Assembly: GCA_013298215.1 (NCBI GenBank) | Contig: JAAFKE010000016.1 | Span: 1 to 64,000, forward strand | From: Cytophagales bacterium | GTDB lineage: Bacteria; Bacteroidota; Bacteroidia; Cytophagales; Spirosomataceae | DNA length: 64,000 nucleotides | Direction of reading: 5' to 3' | Part shown: one piece after another, positions 33,189 through 42,531 of the stretch | How positions within the stretch are numbered: the stretch's first letter is position 1 | Layout of the letters: every line of letters begins with the position of its first letter | Made by a program: the position numbers and the translations under genes | The notes under the pieces: generated by a model | What the model was told of the DNA's origin: nothing | Database searches by the model: none | The model's input: the letters and a program-made list of their open reading frames with translations, nothing else

Positions 33189-35603
33189 ATGAACAACGAC
33201 AAGCAACCTAATTTCCTGAAAAAAGATGCCTACAAAAGCCCTCGCCCCAATCCCGCAAACCGCTGGATGGAGTCGGGCGCGGTGGGCAAACTACCGCCCC
33301 AGGCCGTGGACATGGAAGAGGCCGTTTTGGGTGCTTTAATGCTCGAAAAAGACGCGCTTTCGACCGTTATCGACTCGCTGATGGCCAGCAGTTTCTACAA
33401 AGAATCGCACCAAAGAATATACCAAGCCATCCTAACGCTTTTTAGTAATTCAGAACCCATTGATTTACTGACAGTTACGGCACAGCTCCGTAAGTCGGGC
33501 GACATTGAGCTGATCGGAGGAGTGGGCTACATTACCGAGCTAACCTCGCGGGTCAATTCGGCGGCCAACATCGAGTACCACGCCCGAATCATTGCCGAAG
33601 CCGCCATCAAACGCTACATCATCACGTTGTCTTCGGAGATTCAGAAAGATGCCTACGAAGACACCACCGACGCGTTTCAGCTCTTGGATAAATTTGAGCA
33701 GGGGCTTTTCAAAATATCGGAGTCGAATATCAAAAAAAACTACGCCGACATGAACACCATCATGCGGCAGGCGTTGGTCGAACTGGAACTTAAAAAAGAT
33801 GCCAAAGACGGCCTCACGGGTATTCCGTCGGGCTTCAGTGCGCTCGACCGCCTCACGTCGGGTTGGCAGCGGTCAGAACTCATCATTTTGGCGGCTCGCC
33901 CGGGTATGGGTAAGTGCCTCGGCAAAGGTACAAAAGTATTAATGGCCGACGGCTCTTTCAAAAAAGTGGAAGACGTGAGGGCGGGAGACTTGCTCATGGG
34001 CGACGACTCTACGCCGCGCACGGTTAAATCAATCGGGCGCGGGCGCGAAGAAATGTACTGGATTCGCCAGCGCGATGCCATGCACTACCGCGTAAACAAA
34101 AGCCATATTTTGTCATTGAAGCAACGTGGCGTGGTCAAAAATATACCTTTAACCGATTATTTGGCTCAACCTGAAGCCACCAGAAAGTCGTACTGCGGCT
34201 ACAAAGTGGCCGTTGCGTTTGCCGAGTCTGACACGCCTAAACACCCAGGCGAGCGCGGAGAAGAAATAACGATTGACCAAAAATCGCCGATCGAAAATTG
34301 TTACCTCATTAACTCGGTTGCCAAAAGATTTGAATTTTTGAGCGGCCTGATGTTGGCACTCGGAACCTACGACGGCAACGATTGCCTCAAAATATGCCAG
34401 CGCAACGCCGACGTGGCCCAGCAAATAAAATTCCTCGGCGATTCGCTCGGCCTCCGAACTTCCGTTGGTAGTTTGGGCGAGAGTGAGGGCGTTTTTGAGG
34501 TACGGATGCAGGGCAACAACCTACGAAAAACCATTGCCGATTGCTACGTTTTAGACCACACCGATCGCCAGACCGAAACACTTTTTGCCCAGCAGCGGGA
34601 GGCCACCGACTGGTCGGTTTCTGAACTGACGGTAGCATACGACAAGATTGACGATTACTACGGTTTTGAGATCGACGGCAACCGCTTGTTTTTGCTCGAA
34701 GACCTGACCGTGACCCACAACACCGCCTTTGTGGTGTCGTCTTTGAGAAACGCCGCCGTGGATTTTAATATGCCCGTGGCTATTTTTTCGTTGGAGATGT
34801 CGTCGGTTCAGTTGGTAAACAGGTTAATATCGGCGGAGGCGGAGATTGATTCCGACAAAATTAAAAAAGGAAACCTGGCTCCCCACGAGTGGGCGCAGTT
34901 GCACCACCGAATCAACCGGCTCACCCAAGCCCCCATTTTTATCGACGACACCCCCGCGCTGTCGATCTTAGAACTGCGTGCCAAGTGCCGCCGCCTCAAA
35001 CAGCAGCACGACATTCAGCTGGTGGTTATTGATTATTTGCAGCTAATGACGGGCGAAGCCAACGGGAAAATGGGGGGCAACCGCGAGCAAGAAATCGCGT
35101 CTATTTCGCGGGCACTCAAAAACTTATCAAAAGAGCTCAACGTGCCAGTCATTGCACTGTCGCAGCTCAACCGCTCGGTAGAAACCCGGGGCGGCGACAA
35201 AAAACCGCAACTATCTGACCTCCGCGAATCGGGTTCGATTGAGCAAGATGCCGACATGGTTATTTTCTTGTATCGCCCTGATTATTACGGCATTACGCAG
35301 GACGAAAACGGCAATTCGCTGGCGGGCATTGGCGAGGTTATTATGGCCAAAAACCGCTCGGGTTCGCTCGAAACCGTCCAGTTGCGGTTTGTGGGTAAAT
35401 ACACCAAATTTTCGGACCTCGATTCTTTTTCGGACAACGACCCCAACCCGAACCAAGGGTTTAGCAAGGTGGGTGGTGCTGCCAATTTTGAGCAGCCCTC
35501 GCAACCCCAAAATCCGCCTGGCGGTGGTACTTTTGGCAGCAAAGCCAACACCATGGGGGGCAATTTTGGCTACGCCAACCCCGACGATAGCGTGCCGTTT
35601 TAG
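33189..35603 (+). CDS. dnaB: Replicative DNA helicase DnaB containing an intein
   Basis: An 804-residue precursor. The extein has the DnaB N-terminal primase-interacting domain (about 40-145) and the RecA-like helicase domain. The helicase P-loop is split: N-extein ends RPGMGK at residue 242, and the C-extein resumes TAFVVSS at 512. After splicing the P-loop reads GMGKT, and the mature helicase would have 535 residues. The motif VVIDYLQLM (Walker B) and SQLNRSVE follow. The C-terminal tail is rich in Gly, Asn and Pro. Splicing is essential for function, as the ATP site is otherwise broken. Confidence 0.96.
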   Translation: MNNDKQPNFLKKDAYKSPRPNPANRWMESGAVGKLPPQAVDMEEAVLGALMLEKDALSTVIDSLMASSFYKESHQRIYQAILTLFSNSEPIDLLTVTAQLRKSGDIELIGGVGYITELTSRVNSAANIEYHARIIAEAAIKRYIITLSSEIQKDAYEDTTDAFQLLDKFEQGLFKISESNIKKNYADMNTIMRQALVELELKKDAKDGLTGIPSGFSALDRLTSGWQRSELIILAARPGMGKCLGKGTKVLMADGSFKKVEDVRAGDLLMGDDSTPRTVKSIGRGREEMYWIRQRDAMHYRVNKSHILSLKQRGVVKNIPLTDYLAQPEATRKSYCGYKVAVAFAESDTPKHPGERGEEITIDQKSPIENCYLINSVAKRFEFLSGLMLALGTYDGNDCLKICQRNADVAQQIKFLGDSLGLRTSVGSLGESEGVFEVRMQGNNLRKTIADCYVLDHTDRQTETLFAQQREATDWSVSELTVAYDKIDDYYGFEIDGNRLFLLEDLTVTHNTAFVVSSLRNAAVDFNMPVAIFSLEMSSVQLVNRLISAEAEIDSDKIKKGNLAPHEWAQLHHRINRLTQAPIFIDDTPALSILELRAKCRRLKQQHDIQLVVIDYLQLMTGEANGKMGGNREQEIASISRALKNLSKELNVPVIALSQLNRSVETRGGDKKPQLSDLRESGSIEQDADMVIFLYRPDYYGITQDENGNSLAGIGEVIMAKNRSGSLETVQLRFVGKYTKFSDLDSFSDNDPNPNQGFSKVGGAANFEQPSQPQNPPGGGTFGSKANTMGGNFGYANPDDSVPF
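33915..34721 (+). other. DnaB intein with degenerate LAGLIDADG core
   Basis: The 269-residue intein spans residues 243-511. Splicing block A starts with Cys243 (CLGKGTKVLMADGSFKKVED). Block B is NKSHILSL with His306. Block F is YYGFEIDGNRLFLLED, and block G ends VTHN with His510-Asn511 before Thr512. All splicing residues are present. The insert between blocks B and F contains FLSGLMLALGTYDG (residues 383-396), a decayed first LAGLIDADG motif, and no second motif, so homing endonuclease activity is probably lost. It interrupts the lysine and threonine of the Walker A motif. Confidence 0.94.
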
Positions 35604-35728
35604 ACGTTTCAGTAGCCTGGCTGACCTTATTTAGTAAATTATGAATTGTAAATGATGAATTGTGAGTTTATAACTTACTGGTTGTTAGCAGTTCAAAATC
35701 CATAATTCATCCACTTATTTTGGTTGCT

Positions 35729-37951
35729 TTACTTTATAACTGTCAGCAGCCCCTTGTAGGTAATACTCGAATACTGTACGTAGTAGTAGTACTCGCCCCC
35801 AGGTAGGTTGTCGGCGCACCACTTGAAGCCCTTGTCGGTGGTCTCGAAAACTTGCAGACCCCAGCGGTTGAAAAACACGATTTTATTGAATTTTAGCACG
35901 CAATTGTCGGGTGGCAGGCTACCGAGGCCAAAACAATCGTTTTGGCCGTCGCCGTTGGGCGTTATGACGTTGTTTGGTTTGAGGTTAAAGTCAATGAAAA
36001 CATCGTCCAAAACAAACTTCATGGCCAGCGTGTCGGTCTTAATGGGCCCGCAACTGTTGTCTTCCAGCACAAAATCAACAACCAGCTCGCGGTTCTGGCG
36101 GCCATTCAACAAGCTGCAATCGGGCTGCCACTCAAACGGTGCGCTCAACGATGCCACTGCCGTTTTTGACTGAAAGCGCATACCCACGCTGGGCAGCTCG
36201 AAACCGCGCCCTTTGGCAGTAACAGTTATTTGGTCGGCGTCGCGGTCGTTGCCCAAAACGTCAAACTTAAAAAGCGGGTCTTGGTCCGACGATAGCCTGT
36301 AATTAACGATCTTCGTGTTTAGTAGCGTACTGATAACTGGCGGAACGCCCTTGCGGTAACTCACCTTAAAATCGACGGTGACGGTGTCTTTTTGGTTTCG
36401 GCCGCATCGGGTGTCGGTCACTACAAAATCGACGGTGTAGTTTTCTTTGATTCCCGCCGCGCAGGGTGGAGTCCAGCCAAAAACTTGGTTTACCGCCCCC
36501 TTGCCAGCCACACTGCTGAACTTCATACCCACCTGAGCCAGCGTAAAACCCCGCCCAAAGGCATCGAGCGTTAGGTCGTCGTTGTCAGTATCATCTCCCA
36601 AAACCTTAAAAGACAGTGCGTTATCAACGCGGGCGTTCACCAGGTTGGTGGTTAGGTTGGTGCTGGCGCGTGGCTTGCGGTTCTGGGCGGGTTCTACGTT
36701 GAGGCGCACCGTGAGGGTATCGAAAAGCGGCTGGGGGCAGCTTTCGTCGGCGGCTATCAGCTCCAAAACCATGGGTTGGCCGTTGGTGCTTTCGGCGCAT
36801 TTGTCCAAACACACCTTCACGCGCAGGGTGTCGTTCTGTTTGGATACCGTAAACTCGTTGGGCGTTAGGCTGATGCTTTTGTCGTCGAAGTTGAGACCCT
36901 TGGCACTCAAACTGACCCGCTGAAGCAGGTCTTTGTCGGTCAATAGAATGGTAAAACATTTTTCTGCGCCCTGCGGAATCCGCACAATTTCGCCTTTTTT
37001 GTAGAAAATGGATTTGCTTTGTTCGCGAAAAAATATTTCGGGTTTGCTAATTGCTGGGCAATCTACGACCTCAAACTGGAAATCGCGCCGGACTCGCCCA
37101 ATGCGCTTGCCCTTCCGAAACTCATCGACCTGCACGCAAAAAACGTACAGACCCAGCCGGTTGGCCACCACAAAAAGCCGCCCCGTGAGCGGGTTAATAG
37201 ACAGCGGCGTGCTGCCAGGAATCAGGTTTTTGTCGGAATACCCGGGCAGCAAACTAACCAGTGGATAGTTTGAGGAACCCACCGAAACGGGCAAAGCATT
37301 ACCGGGCATTCCAAAACCAGCGAGCGGCGTAACGAGCGAGTAGGCCAGGCTGTCGCCGTCGGCATCTTTGCCGCTGAAATCGAAAACGAATGGTTTGTTC
37401 ACGCAAATGTAATCGCTTTTTAGGGGGGCAAAAGACGGGGACGAGTTTATAGTCAGTTGATTATCAACAACAATGGGTGGAATTTCTAAGTAAAATATGG
37501 AGCCAGTTGTGCCTGGACTAAACAAGTTGGATATGACCGAGTTTCGGCAACAGCGCTCCCAAACTACGTAATAGCCCTGCGGGTCGTTGAAACTACCCGT
37601 GTTGAGGAGCACGTCGGTGGAGTACTGAATGAGGTATGTTCGCAGGCCCAGGGTGGTGTTGGAACAGTTTGGGTTGGTGTAGGAAATGAAGTTTTTGGCC
37701 ACCTGCGGCGACCGAAACTGCCCCATCAGAATGTTGTCGGATTTGCGAAAAATGTAGATTGTTATGTTCTGATCTTCGGCCTGCGGGCGGCCGTTGGTGG
37801 CATCGAAATACAAGTTTATGTTGAACCGGTAGGCTCCCGTTCGCAGGTATAGCATCTCAATTTCTCCCCCGACAATGTGGCTGGCGTGGGTGCTAAGGAG
37901 CTGAAAGACGAACAAAACGGAAAGAAATAACTTTTTTTTCATAAGGTTCAA
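35729..37951 (-). CDS. Large secreted protein with gliding-motility (CHU_C/type B T9SS) C-terminal domain
   Basis: A 740-residue exported protein. A signal peptide (KKKLFLSVLFVFQLLSTHA) is followed by a beta-rich region starting SHIVGGEIEML, and by two related repeats with the pattern D-x-D-x-D-x-L-T/I-V-x-A-x-GRGFxLxxVGM-x-F near residues 455-480 and 570-600. The last about 85 residues begin VITPNGDGQNDCF, the hallmark of the type B sorting domain used by type IX secretion. Its role is probably adhesive or cell-surface; the ligand is unknown. Confidence 0.92.
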   Translation of the reverse strand: MNLMKKKLFLSVLFVFQLLSTHASHIVGGEIEMLYLRTGAYRFNINLYFDATNGRPQAEDQNITIYIFRKSDNILMGQFRSPQVAKNFISYTNPNCSNTTLGLRTYLIQYSTDVLLNTGSFNDPQGYYVVWERCCRNSVISNLFSPGTTGSIFYLEIPPIVVDNQLTINSSPSFAPLKSDYICVNKPFVFDFSGKDADGDSLAYSLVTPLAGFGMPGNALPVSVGSSNYPLVSLLPGYSDKNLIPGSTPLSINPLTGRLFVVANRLGLYVFCVQVDEFRKGKRIGRVRRDFQFEVVDCPAISKPEIFFREQSKSIFYKKGEIVRIPQGAEKCFTILLTDKDLLQRVSLSAKGLNFDDKSISLTPNEFTVSKQNDTLRVKVCLDKCAESTNGQPMVLELIAADESCPQPLFDTLTVRLNVEPAQNRKPRASTNLTTNLVNARVDNALSFKVLGDDTDNDDLTLDAFGRGFTLAQVGMKFSSVAGKGAVNQVFGWTPPCAAGIKENYTVDFVVTDTRCGRNQKDTVTVDFKVSYRKGVPPVISTLLNTKIVNYRLSSDQDPLFKFDVLGNDRDADQITVTAKGRGFELPSVGMRFQSKTAVASLSAPFEWQPDCSLLNGRQNRELVVDFVLEDNSCGPIKTDTLAMKFVLDDVFIDFNLKPNNVITPNGDGQNDCFGLGSLPPDNCVLKFNKIVFFNRWGLQVFETTDKGFKWCADNLPGGEYYYYVQYSSITYKGLLTVIK

Positions 37952-37971
37952 TAACTCCTTTTAATTTTGCA

Positions 37972-37979
37972 AATGCAAT
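37972..37979 (+). promoter_or_regulatory. Probable rlmD promoter (-7 element)
   Basis: TAATTTTG fits TAnnTTTG and lies 25 bp before the rlmD start. It is in the 53-bp gap between divergent genes. No -33 TTG is evident. Confidence 0.45.
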
Positions 37980-38004
37980 GTAAGCAGAATCCAACAAAAA
38001 TTCA

Positions 38005-39414
38005 ATGTCAAAAAACAAGCAAAAACCTCAAATTATTGAAAACGTAACCGTCAGCGATTTTGCCGCTGAGGGCAAGTGCATCGTAAAAGTCGATGGTCAG
38101 GTGATTTTTATTGAGGGAAACGTGGCCCCTGGCGACGTAGTGGACGTGATGATTACCCGCAAAAAATCCAACTACCGCGAGGGAGTGGTTCGTAAAATAC
38201 ACACGTACTCCGACCAGCGCGTTGCCCCATTTTGCGAACATTTTGGGCTGTGTGGTGGCTGCAAGTGGCAACACATTGCCTTAGACACCCAATTGAACCA
38301 AAAATGGCAGCAGGTTCACGACCACCTACACCGCATTGCGAAGGTAGAACTGCCCACCATCTTTCCTATTCTTGCCTCCGAAAGCACGCAGTACTACCGC
38401 AACAAGTTAGAGTTTACTTTTTCGCCGCACCGGTGGCTCACCACCGACGAGATTGCCAACCAAACCGATCTGCCGCGCAACGTGCTGGGGTTTCATATTC
38501 CTAAGCGTTTCGACCGCATCTTGCACATCGAACACTGCTACTTGCAGGCCGATCCGTCGAACCAAATTAGGCTGGCAGTAAACGGTTTTGCCCAGAAGAG
38601 CGGCTATACTTTTTACGACTCCGTGAACCAGCACGGCCAGCTCCGCAACCTCATTATTAGAACTGCCTCCACGGGGCAGGTGATGGTAATTGTGCAGTTT
38701 GGAGAAAACAACGCCGAAGTGGTGGAGGCGACCATGCAGTTTGTGCACGCGCAGTTTCCTGAATTGGCCTCTTTGCAGTATATTATCAATACCAAAGGCA
38801 ACGACTCGTACCAAGACCAAACCGTGGAACTATATGCTGGCACACCCTACATTGAAGAACAAATGGAAGGGCTGACGTTTAGGGTGGGGCCAAAATCGTT
38901 TTACCAAACCAACGCCCAGCAAGCGTATAATTTGTATAAAATAGCCCGACAGTATGCCCAACTTACTGGCCACGAGACGGTCTATGATTTGTACACTGGA
39001 ACGGGAACGATTGCCAATTTTGTGGCAAGGCAGTCTAAAAAAGTGGTTGGTGTGGAGTACGTGCCCGACGCTGTGAAAGATGCCGTTGTGAACTCGACGA
39101 TCAACGAGATTTATAACACTTCGTTTTTTGCGGGCGACATGAAAACGCTCCTCAACGACGATTTTGTGGCCCAACACGGCCGCCCCGACGTAATAATTAC
39201 CGACCCACCCAGGGCGGGTATGGACGCTCCCGTGGTGCAGACCATCCTGCGTGCCGCGCCCCAACGCGTGGTGTATGTGAGCTGCAACACCGCCACCCAA
39301 GCCCGCGACCTGGCCCTAATGGACGAACTGTATGCCGTTCGGTCGGTGCAACCAGTGGATATGTTTCCGCATACGCACCACGTAGAAAATGTGGTTTTGT
39401 TAGAAAAAAGGTAA
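38005..39414 (+). CDS. rlmD: 23S rRNA (uracil-5-)-methyltransferase RlmD-like
   Basis: A 469-residue RNA methyltransferase. It has an N-terminal TRAM domain (about 10-65), Cys residues for a [4Fe-4S] cluster (C77, C83, C86 and probably C178), a SAM-binding domain with DLYTGTGTI, and the catalytic Cys427 in VYVSCNTAT. The family methylates U1939 (RlmD) or related uridines in 23S rRNA; exact position specificity cannot be read from sequence. It is a single-gene unit with its own -7 element. Confidence 0.93.
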   Translation: MSKNKQKPQIIENVTVSDFAAEGKCIVKVDGQVIFIEGNVAPGDVVDVMITRKKSNYREGVVRKIHTYSDQRVAPFCEHFGLCGGCKWQHIALDTQLNQKWQQVHDHLHRIAKVELPTIFPILASESTQYYRNKLEFTFSPHRWLTTDEIANQTDLPRNVLGFHIPKRFDRILHIEHCYLQADPSNQIRLAVNGFAQKSGYTFYDSVNQHGQLRNLIIRTASTGQVMVIVQFGENNAEVVEATMQFVHAQFPELASLQYIINTKGNDSYQDQTVELYAGTPYIEEQMEGLTFRVGPKSFYQTNAQQAYNLYKIARQYAQLTGHETVYDLYTGTGTIANFVARQSKKVVGVEYVPDAVKDAVVNSTINEIYNTSFFAGDMKTLLNDDFVAQHGRPDVIITDPPRAGMDAPVVQTILRAAPQRVVYVSCNTATQARDLALMDELYAVRSVQPVDMFPHTHHVENVVLLEKR

Positions 39415-39669
39415 TGCTGATAACTGGCTTACAAACGCCTCCCTCTGGTGATTTGACTGAAGCTGTTTGAACCTTTTTCTATGAACGTGAAATGAATAAG
39501 TAGTTGAGTTTTCAATTATAAGTGGATGATTATCAGGCAACATTCGACTACCGTGCGAGCCCCGTCTATAATTCAAAACTCATTCCTTAGCGACTATCAG
39601 CAGTAGTAGTAGTCTGTATGGCGGTTTTTAGCGTTGCGGATATACATTTTTCTACCCAACGATTTCCTT
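39415..39669. other. Intergenic region between rlmD and minus-strand CarboxypepD-type gene
   Basis: A 255-bp gap between convergent genes. It holds dispersed repeat copy B (39483-39587) and a GTAGTAGTAGT triplet run near 39604-39614. I see no gene and no clear terminator. Confidence 0.5.
39483..39587 (-). repeat. Dispersed intergenic repeat, copy B
   Basis: The reverse complement of this 105-bp segment aligns with 13231-13330. Both start GGAATGAGTTTTGAATT and end with ATTTCACGTTC, and the interior is diverged but alignable. The two copies are 26 kb apart in opposite orientation. Confidence 0.6.
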
Positions 39670-40389
39670 TCAGTTTTTACTCTGATTCAGTAAATCTTGG
39701 CGCGTCACGTTCTCGCGGGGAGCTTCGTAGGTTTGGTTGAAGCCTTTTTTGAAGCGGCCACTTTTTACGTCTCTGAACAGACTCAGAAACGCAAACGGGT
39801 TCAGAAACGGGCTCATCGTGACGCTGGATCGGTTCTGCGCCGACTCGCGCCCGAACAATTGCTGGTTCATAAAATTGCGGTAGTTGGACCCCGCGCTCAT
39901 GGGTGTGGCGGCGGCCAAGCGGGCCAGGTATTCGGAGTCGGTGTTGCGGGCGAGGTTCTCGCGGGCTTCTTCGTCGGGCAGTTTGAGGTCCACAACTGCC
40001 CGCTTAAATTCTTCGAGGGTGGCATAGGGATAGACCTTCACCTCGGCCAGGGTACGAACGTCTTCTTTCAATAATACGATCGCCGAGTAGGATTCTTCCA
40101 TCAGGCGGCGCGGCACAATGTAGTACTGGTCTTTGTAGCCCAAATATTTGAACAAAATACTGTCGCCAGGAAAAATTGGCAAAGCAAAGTACCCCGAATT
40201 GTCAGAAAGTGTACCTTTGCCCGCTTTGGGAATAAAAATATACGCGCCTGGCAGAGGCTCGGCCTGTTTGCCACCCAGCACCCGTCCCGTAAAAATAATG
40301 ACTTTTTGCTGACCCTGCGCACGAAGGTGGCCCGCCAAGCCAGCAGTCAAAACAAGTAAGAGGGTGAGTAGTAGATTTTTCAAGGCCAA
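39670..40389 (-). CDS. Exported protein with CarboxypepD_reg-like (DUF4480-type) domain
   Basis: A 239-residue exported protein with signal peptide (LKNLLLTLLLVLTAGLAGHLRAQ). Residues about 32-110 match the carboxypeptidase-regulatory-like beta-sandwich: FTGRVLGG...PLPGAYIFIPKAGKGTLSDNSGYFALPIFPGDSILFKYLGY. The C-terminal half is charged and helical. Starts are TTG at 40389 or 40383; no ATG fits the signal peptide. Such proteins are usual in Bacteroidota envelopes and their role is unknown. The gene follows cdsA by 41 bp. Confidence 0.78.
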   Translation of the reverse strand: MALKNLLLTLLLVLTAGLAGHLRAQGQQKVIIFTGRVLGGKQAEPLPGAYIFIPKAGKGTLSDNSGYFALPIFPGDSILFKYLGYKDQYYIVPRRLMEESYSAIVLLKEDVRTLAEVKVYPYATLEEFKRAVVDLKLPDEEARENLARNTDSEYLARLAAATPMSAGSNYRNFMNQQLFGRESAQNRSSVTMSPFLNPFAFLSLFRDVKSGRFKKGFNQTYEAPRENVTRQDLLNQSKN

Positions 40390-40430
40390 AAAATATTTTA
40401 GAAGGTAACGCGCTGGGCGGAGTATTTATT

Positions 40431-41267
40431 TCAACAAAATAACTTCACAAAACTAACAATAAAGGGTGCCGAAAGCAACAAGCCGTCGAAGCGGTCTAAA
40501 AAGCCGCCGTGGCCAGGAATGCTCGTTCCGGAGTCTTTGATGGCTATGCTGCGCTTGAAGAGTGACTCCACCAGGTCGCCGAGTGTGCCCGAAATTACGA
40601 TGATACCACCAATGCAAAACCACGCCCACGGCTGGTAGCTTTTGAAGTATAAACCAATAAAAAAAGCAACGGTGGTGGCAAAAACGGCACTTCCTACGCT
40701 GCCTTCCCAGGTTTTTTTTGGCGACACGCGCTCGAAAAGTTTGCGTTTGCCCAGGTATCGACCCGCAAAATACCCGCCCACGTCCGATGCCCAGAGCATA
40801 AACAAACACCCCAAAACGATTTCGTAGTTGTAATAGTCGCGGTAGAGGGCCAAAATATTGAGCAGCGAGAAGGGCAAAGCTACGTATATGATCCCCAAAA
40901 ATGTGAAGGCAATGTTTTGAAACGGTTTGAGGTCTTTCTTTTTGTAGAGTTTGATAAAGAAAATGATCGTTACCAGGGGCGAGATCAAGAAATAGTTTTC
41001 GTAGGCAACTTCGCCTTTTTCGACCAAAAATGTGAGAAGGTTAATGAAAAAACCGCAAAAAGTGCCGTAGTAGGTGAGGGGCTGGTTGCCGTCGAGCCCC
41101 AAAAGTTTATAAAACTCTAACTGGGTCAGAATGCCGATGAGGGAAAAGAGAGCCAAAAAAGACCATTCGCTGTATAGCGTGGCACAAACAATGACGGCCA
41201 CCCCAACCACTGCCGCAATGACACGCTGCTGGAGGTTGGACATGGCTTCGAGGCGTGAGTAGTTCAT
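40431..41267 (-). CDS. cdsA: Phosphatidate cytidylyltransferase
   Basis: Inner-membrane enzyme that makes CDP-diacylglycerol from phosphatidate and CTP for phospholipid synthesis. It has 278 residues (or 270 from the ATG at 41243) with about eight membrane segments. The C-terminal signature SLFKRSIAIKDSG...PGHGGFLDRFDGLL includes the catalytic Asp residues. It follows the DUF2007 gene by 5 bp in a minus-strand operon with CPBP, DUF2007 and cdsA. Confidence 0.95.
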   Translation of the reverse strand: MNYSRLEAMSNLQQRVIAAVVGVAVIVCATLYSEWSFLALFSLIGILTQLEFYKLLGLDGNQPLTYYGTFCGFFINLLTFLVEKGEVAYENYFLISPLVTIIFFIKLYKKKDLKPFQNIAFTFLGIIYVALPFSLLNILALYRDYYNYEIVLGCLFMLWASDVGGYFAGRYLGKRKLFERVSPKKTWEGSVGSAVFATTVAFFIGLYFKSYQPWAWFCIGGIIVISGTLGDLVESLFKRSIAIKDSGTSIPGHGGFLDRFDGLLLSAPFIVSFVKLFC

Positions 41268-41272
41268 GGGGG

Positions 41273-41494
41273 TTAGGTGTCTGGGTTGGTAATAAAACCG
41301 TCGTTAATCAAAATGACTTCGGCAGCCTCAACGTCGGTTTGTTGCACATACACTTCGCAATGTCCGAAGTGGTAGCTGCTGTCTTGTTTGTTGAGCACAA
41401 CCGCTATTATTTGGTTGTCTTCGAGCAGCAATTTAGCTATTTCGGCACGTTGTGGGCTGGGGCTCTCCCAAATTTTTTTCCAATTGTCTAACAT
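41273..41494 (-). CDS. DUF2007-family small protein
   Basis: A 73-residue cytosolic protein. The core IAKLLLEDNQIIAVVLNKQDSSY and VYVQQTDVEAAEVIL is the DUF2007 (PII-like ferredoxin-fold) pattern, annotated elsewhere as a putative signal-transducing protein. Its start overlaps the CPBP protease stop by 7 bp and cdsA follows by 5 bp, so it is firmly within that operon. The function is unknown. Confidence 0.85.
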   Translation of the reverse strand: MLDNWKKIWESPSPQRAEIAKLLLEDNQIIAVVLNKQDSSYHFGHCEVYVQQTDVEAAEVILINDGFITNPDT

Positions 41495-42426
41495 AATGAT
41501 AGTCGTTTAATTTTACTGACAAGCCCCACCGTGAGTATTAAAGAAAGGATGGCTCCCGAAACGGGGATCGACTCGGGTTTGTCGATGTCGAAATTGATGA
41601 TATTTATTTTGTTGAGGTACAACATCGTGACCGTGAAGCCATTATTGACCAAGTGGGCAAAAATAGGAATCCATAAATTGCCCGCCCAGTAGTACAAATA
41701 GCCAAACATGGCGCCCAAAAGGAGGCGGGGCAAAAAGCCGTAGAATTGCAGATGAATGGCACTAAAAATGGCCGCCGATGCCCAGATGGCAACGTGCGGG
41801 TTGCTGATTTTCTCTTCGATCTTTTGCTGTAAAATACCCCGAAATAATAATTCTTCGCCGATGGCTGGGATGATAGCGATGACCAGAAAAGCCACCAAAA
41901 ACTGCCCCGTTGTACTAAAATCGGTGAGAAATAGTGTTAGTTTTTCCAATTGAAGTTCTTTGTTTTTCATCCAAGTTTCGACCTCAGACAGTGCCGCTGG
42001 TAGTTTCATGGCTTGGTTCAGCTCTATAATCAGGCTGTCCATTGGCATAAAACCAACAACCAGAAGGGCAACAAAAAAAAACACCACCGAGTTGCCCACT
42101 GGTTTGAGGCAAAGACCTTTTATAGACCTTCGCTCGATCTTGTACCAGTATAAAAGCCCAGGTAGTACAAATGTGCACAGCTGCGTTATGCCCTGCATGA
42201 CCATCAGATAATACCAACCGTTTTCGATTTTTTTTGGGTCGTTCAGCAGTTCATTCACTTGCAAGATGGAGAAGTCTCCGCCGAGCGACATGGCGATGAT
42301 TTTGATCAGGAAAATAGCGAGCCCGTTGCCCACCGACATTCCGATGAGGATGAATCCGATCAGGATCATAAAATTGCGCCACACGGGGCGGCTGCCAGTT
42401 TGAAAATTGCTAAGGTTTTGTTCCAT
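41488..42426 (-). CDS. CPBP-family intramembrane metalloprotease
   Basis: Start taken as ATG 42426, giving 312 residues; upstream frame is basic and lacks homology. It has about eight membrane segments. The active-site motifs are GEELLFRG (EExxxR) and FSAIHLQFYGFLPRLLLG (FxxxH), followed by AHLVNNG, as in CAAX-protease and bacteriocin-processing relatives. Its substrate is not indicated. It is the first gene of the operon with DUF2007 and cdsA. Confidence 0.92.
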   Translation of the reverse strand: MEQNLSNFQTGSRPVWRNFMILIGFILIGMSVGNGLAIFLIKIIAMSLGGDFSILQVNELLNDPKKIENGWYYLMVMQGITQLCTFVLPGLLYWYKIERRSIKGLCLKPVGNSVVFFFVALLVVGFMPMDSLIIELNQAMKLPAALSEVETWMKNKELQLEKLTLFLTDFSTTGQFLVAFLVIAIIPAIGEELLFRGILQQKIEEKISNPHVAIWASAAIFSAIHLQFYGFLPRLLLGAMFGYLYYWAGNLWIPIFAHLVNNGFTVTMLYLNKINIINFDIDKPESIPVSGAILSLILTVGLVSKIKRLSLC

Positions 42427-42531
42427 AATTGCCGTAAATTTACGCCAAAATAAGCAGATTACACGATACAAAGGTGTAGTTTGCAAACACACCCAAGGTA
42501 TAAGTTGCCTGTTTGACGACAATAAAAAAAA

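Noticed and set aside
35604-35728. A possible third copy of the dispersed repeat, with ATCCACTTAT and AATTCAT words
   Set aside because: It shares only short A/T-rich words with copies A and B, and I could not align it end to end.
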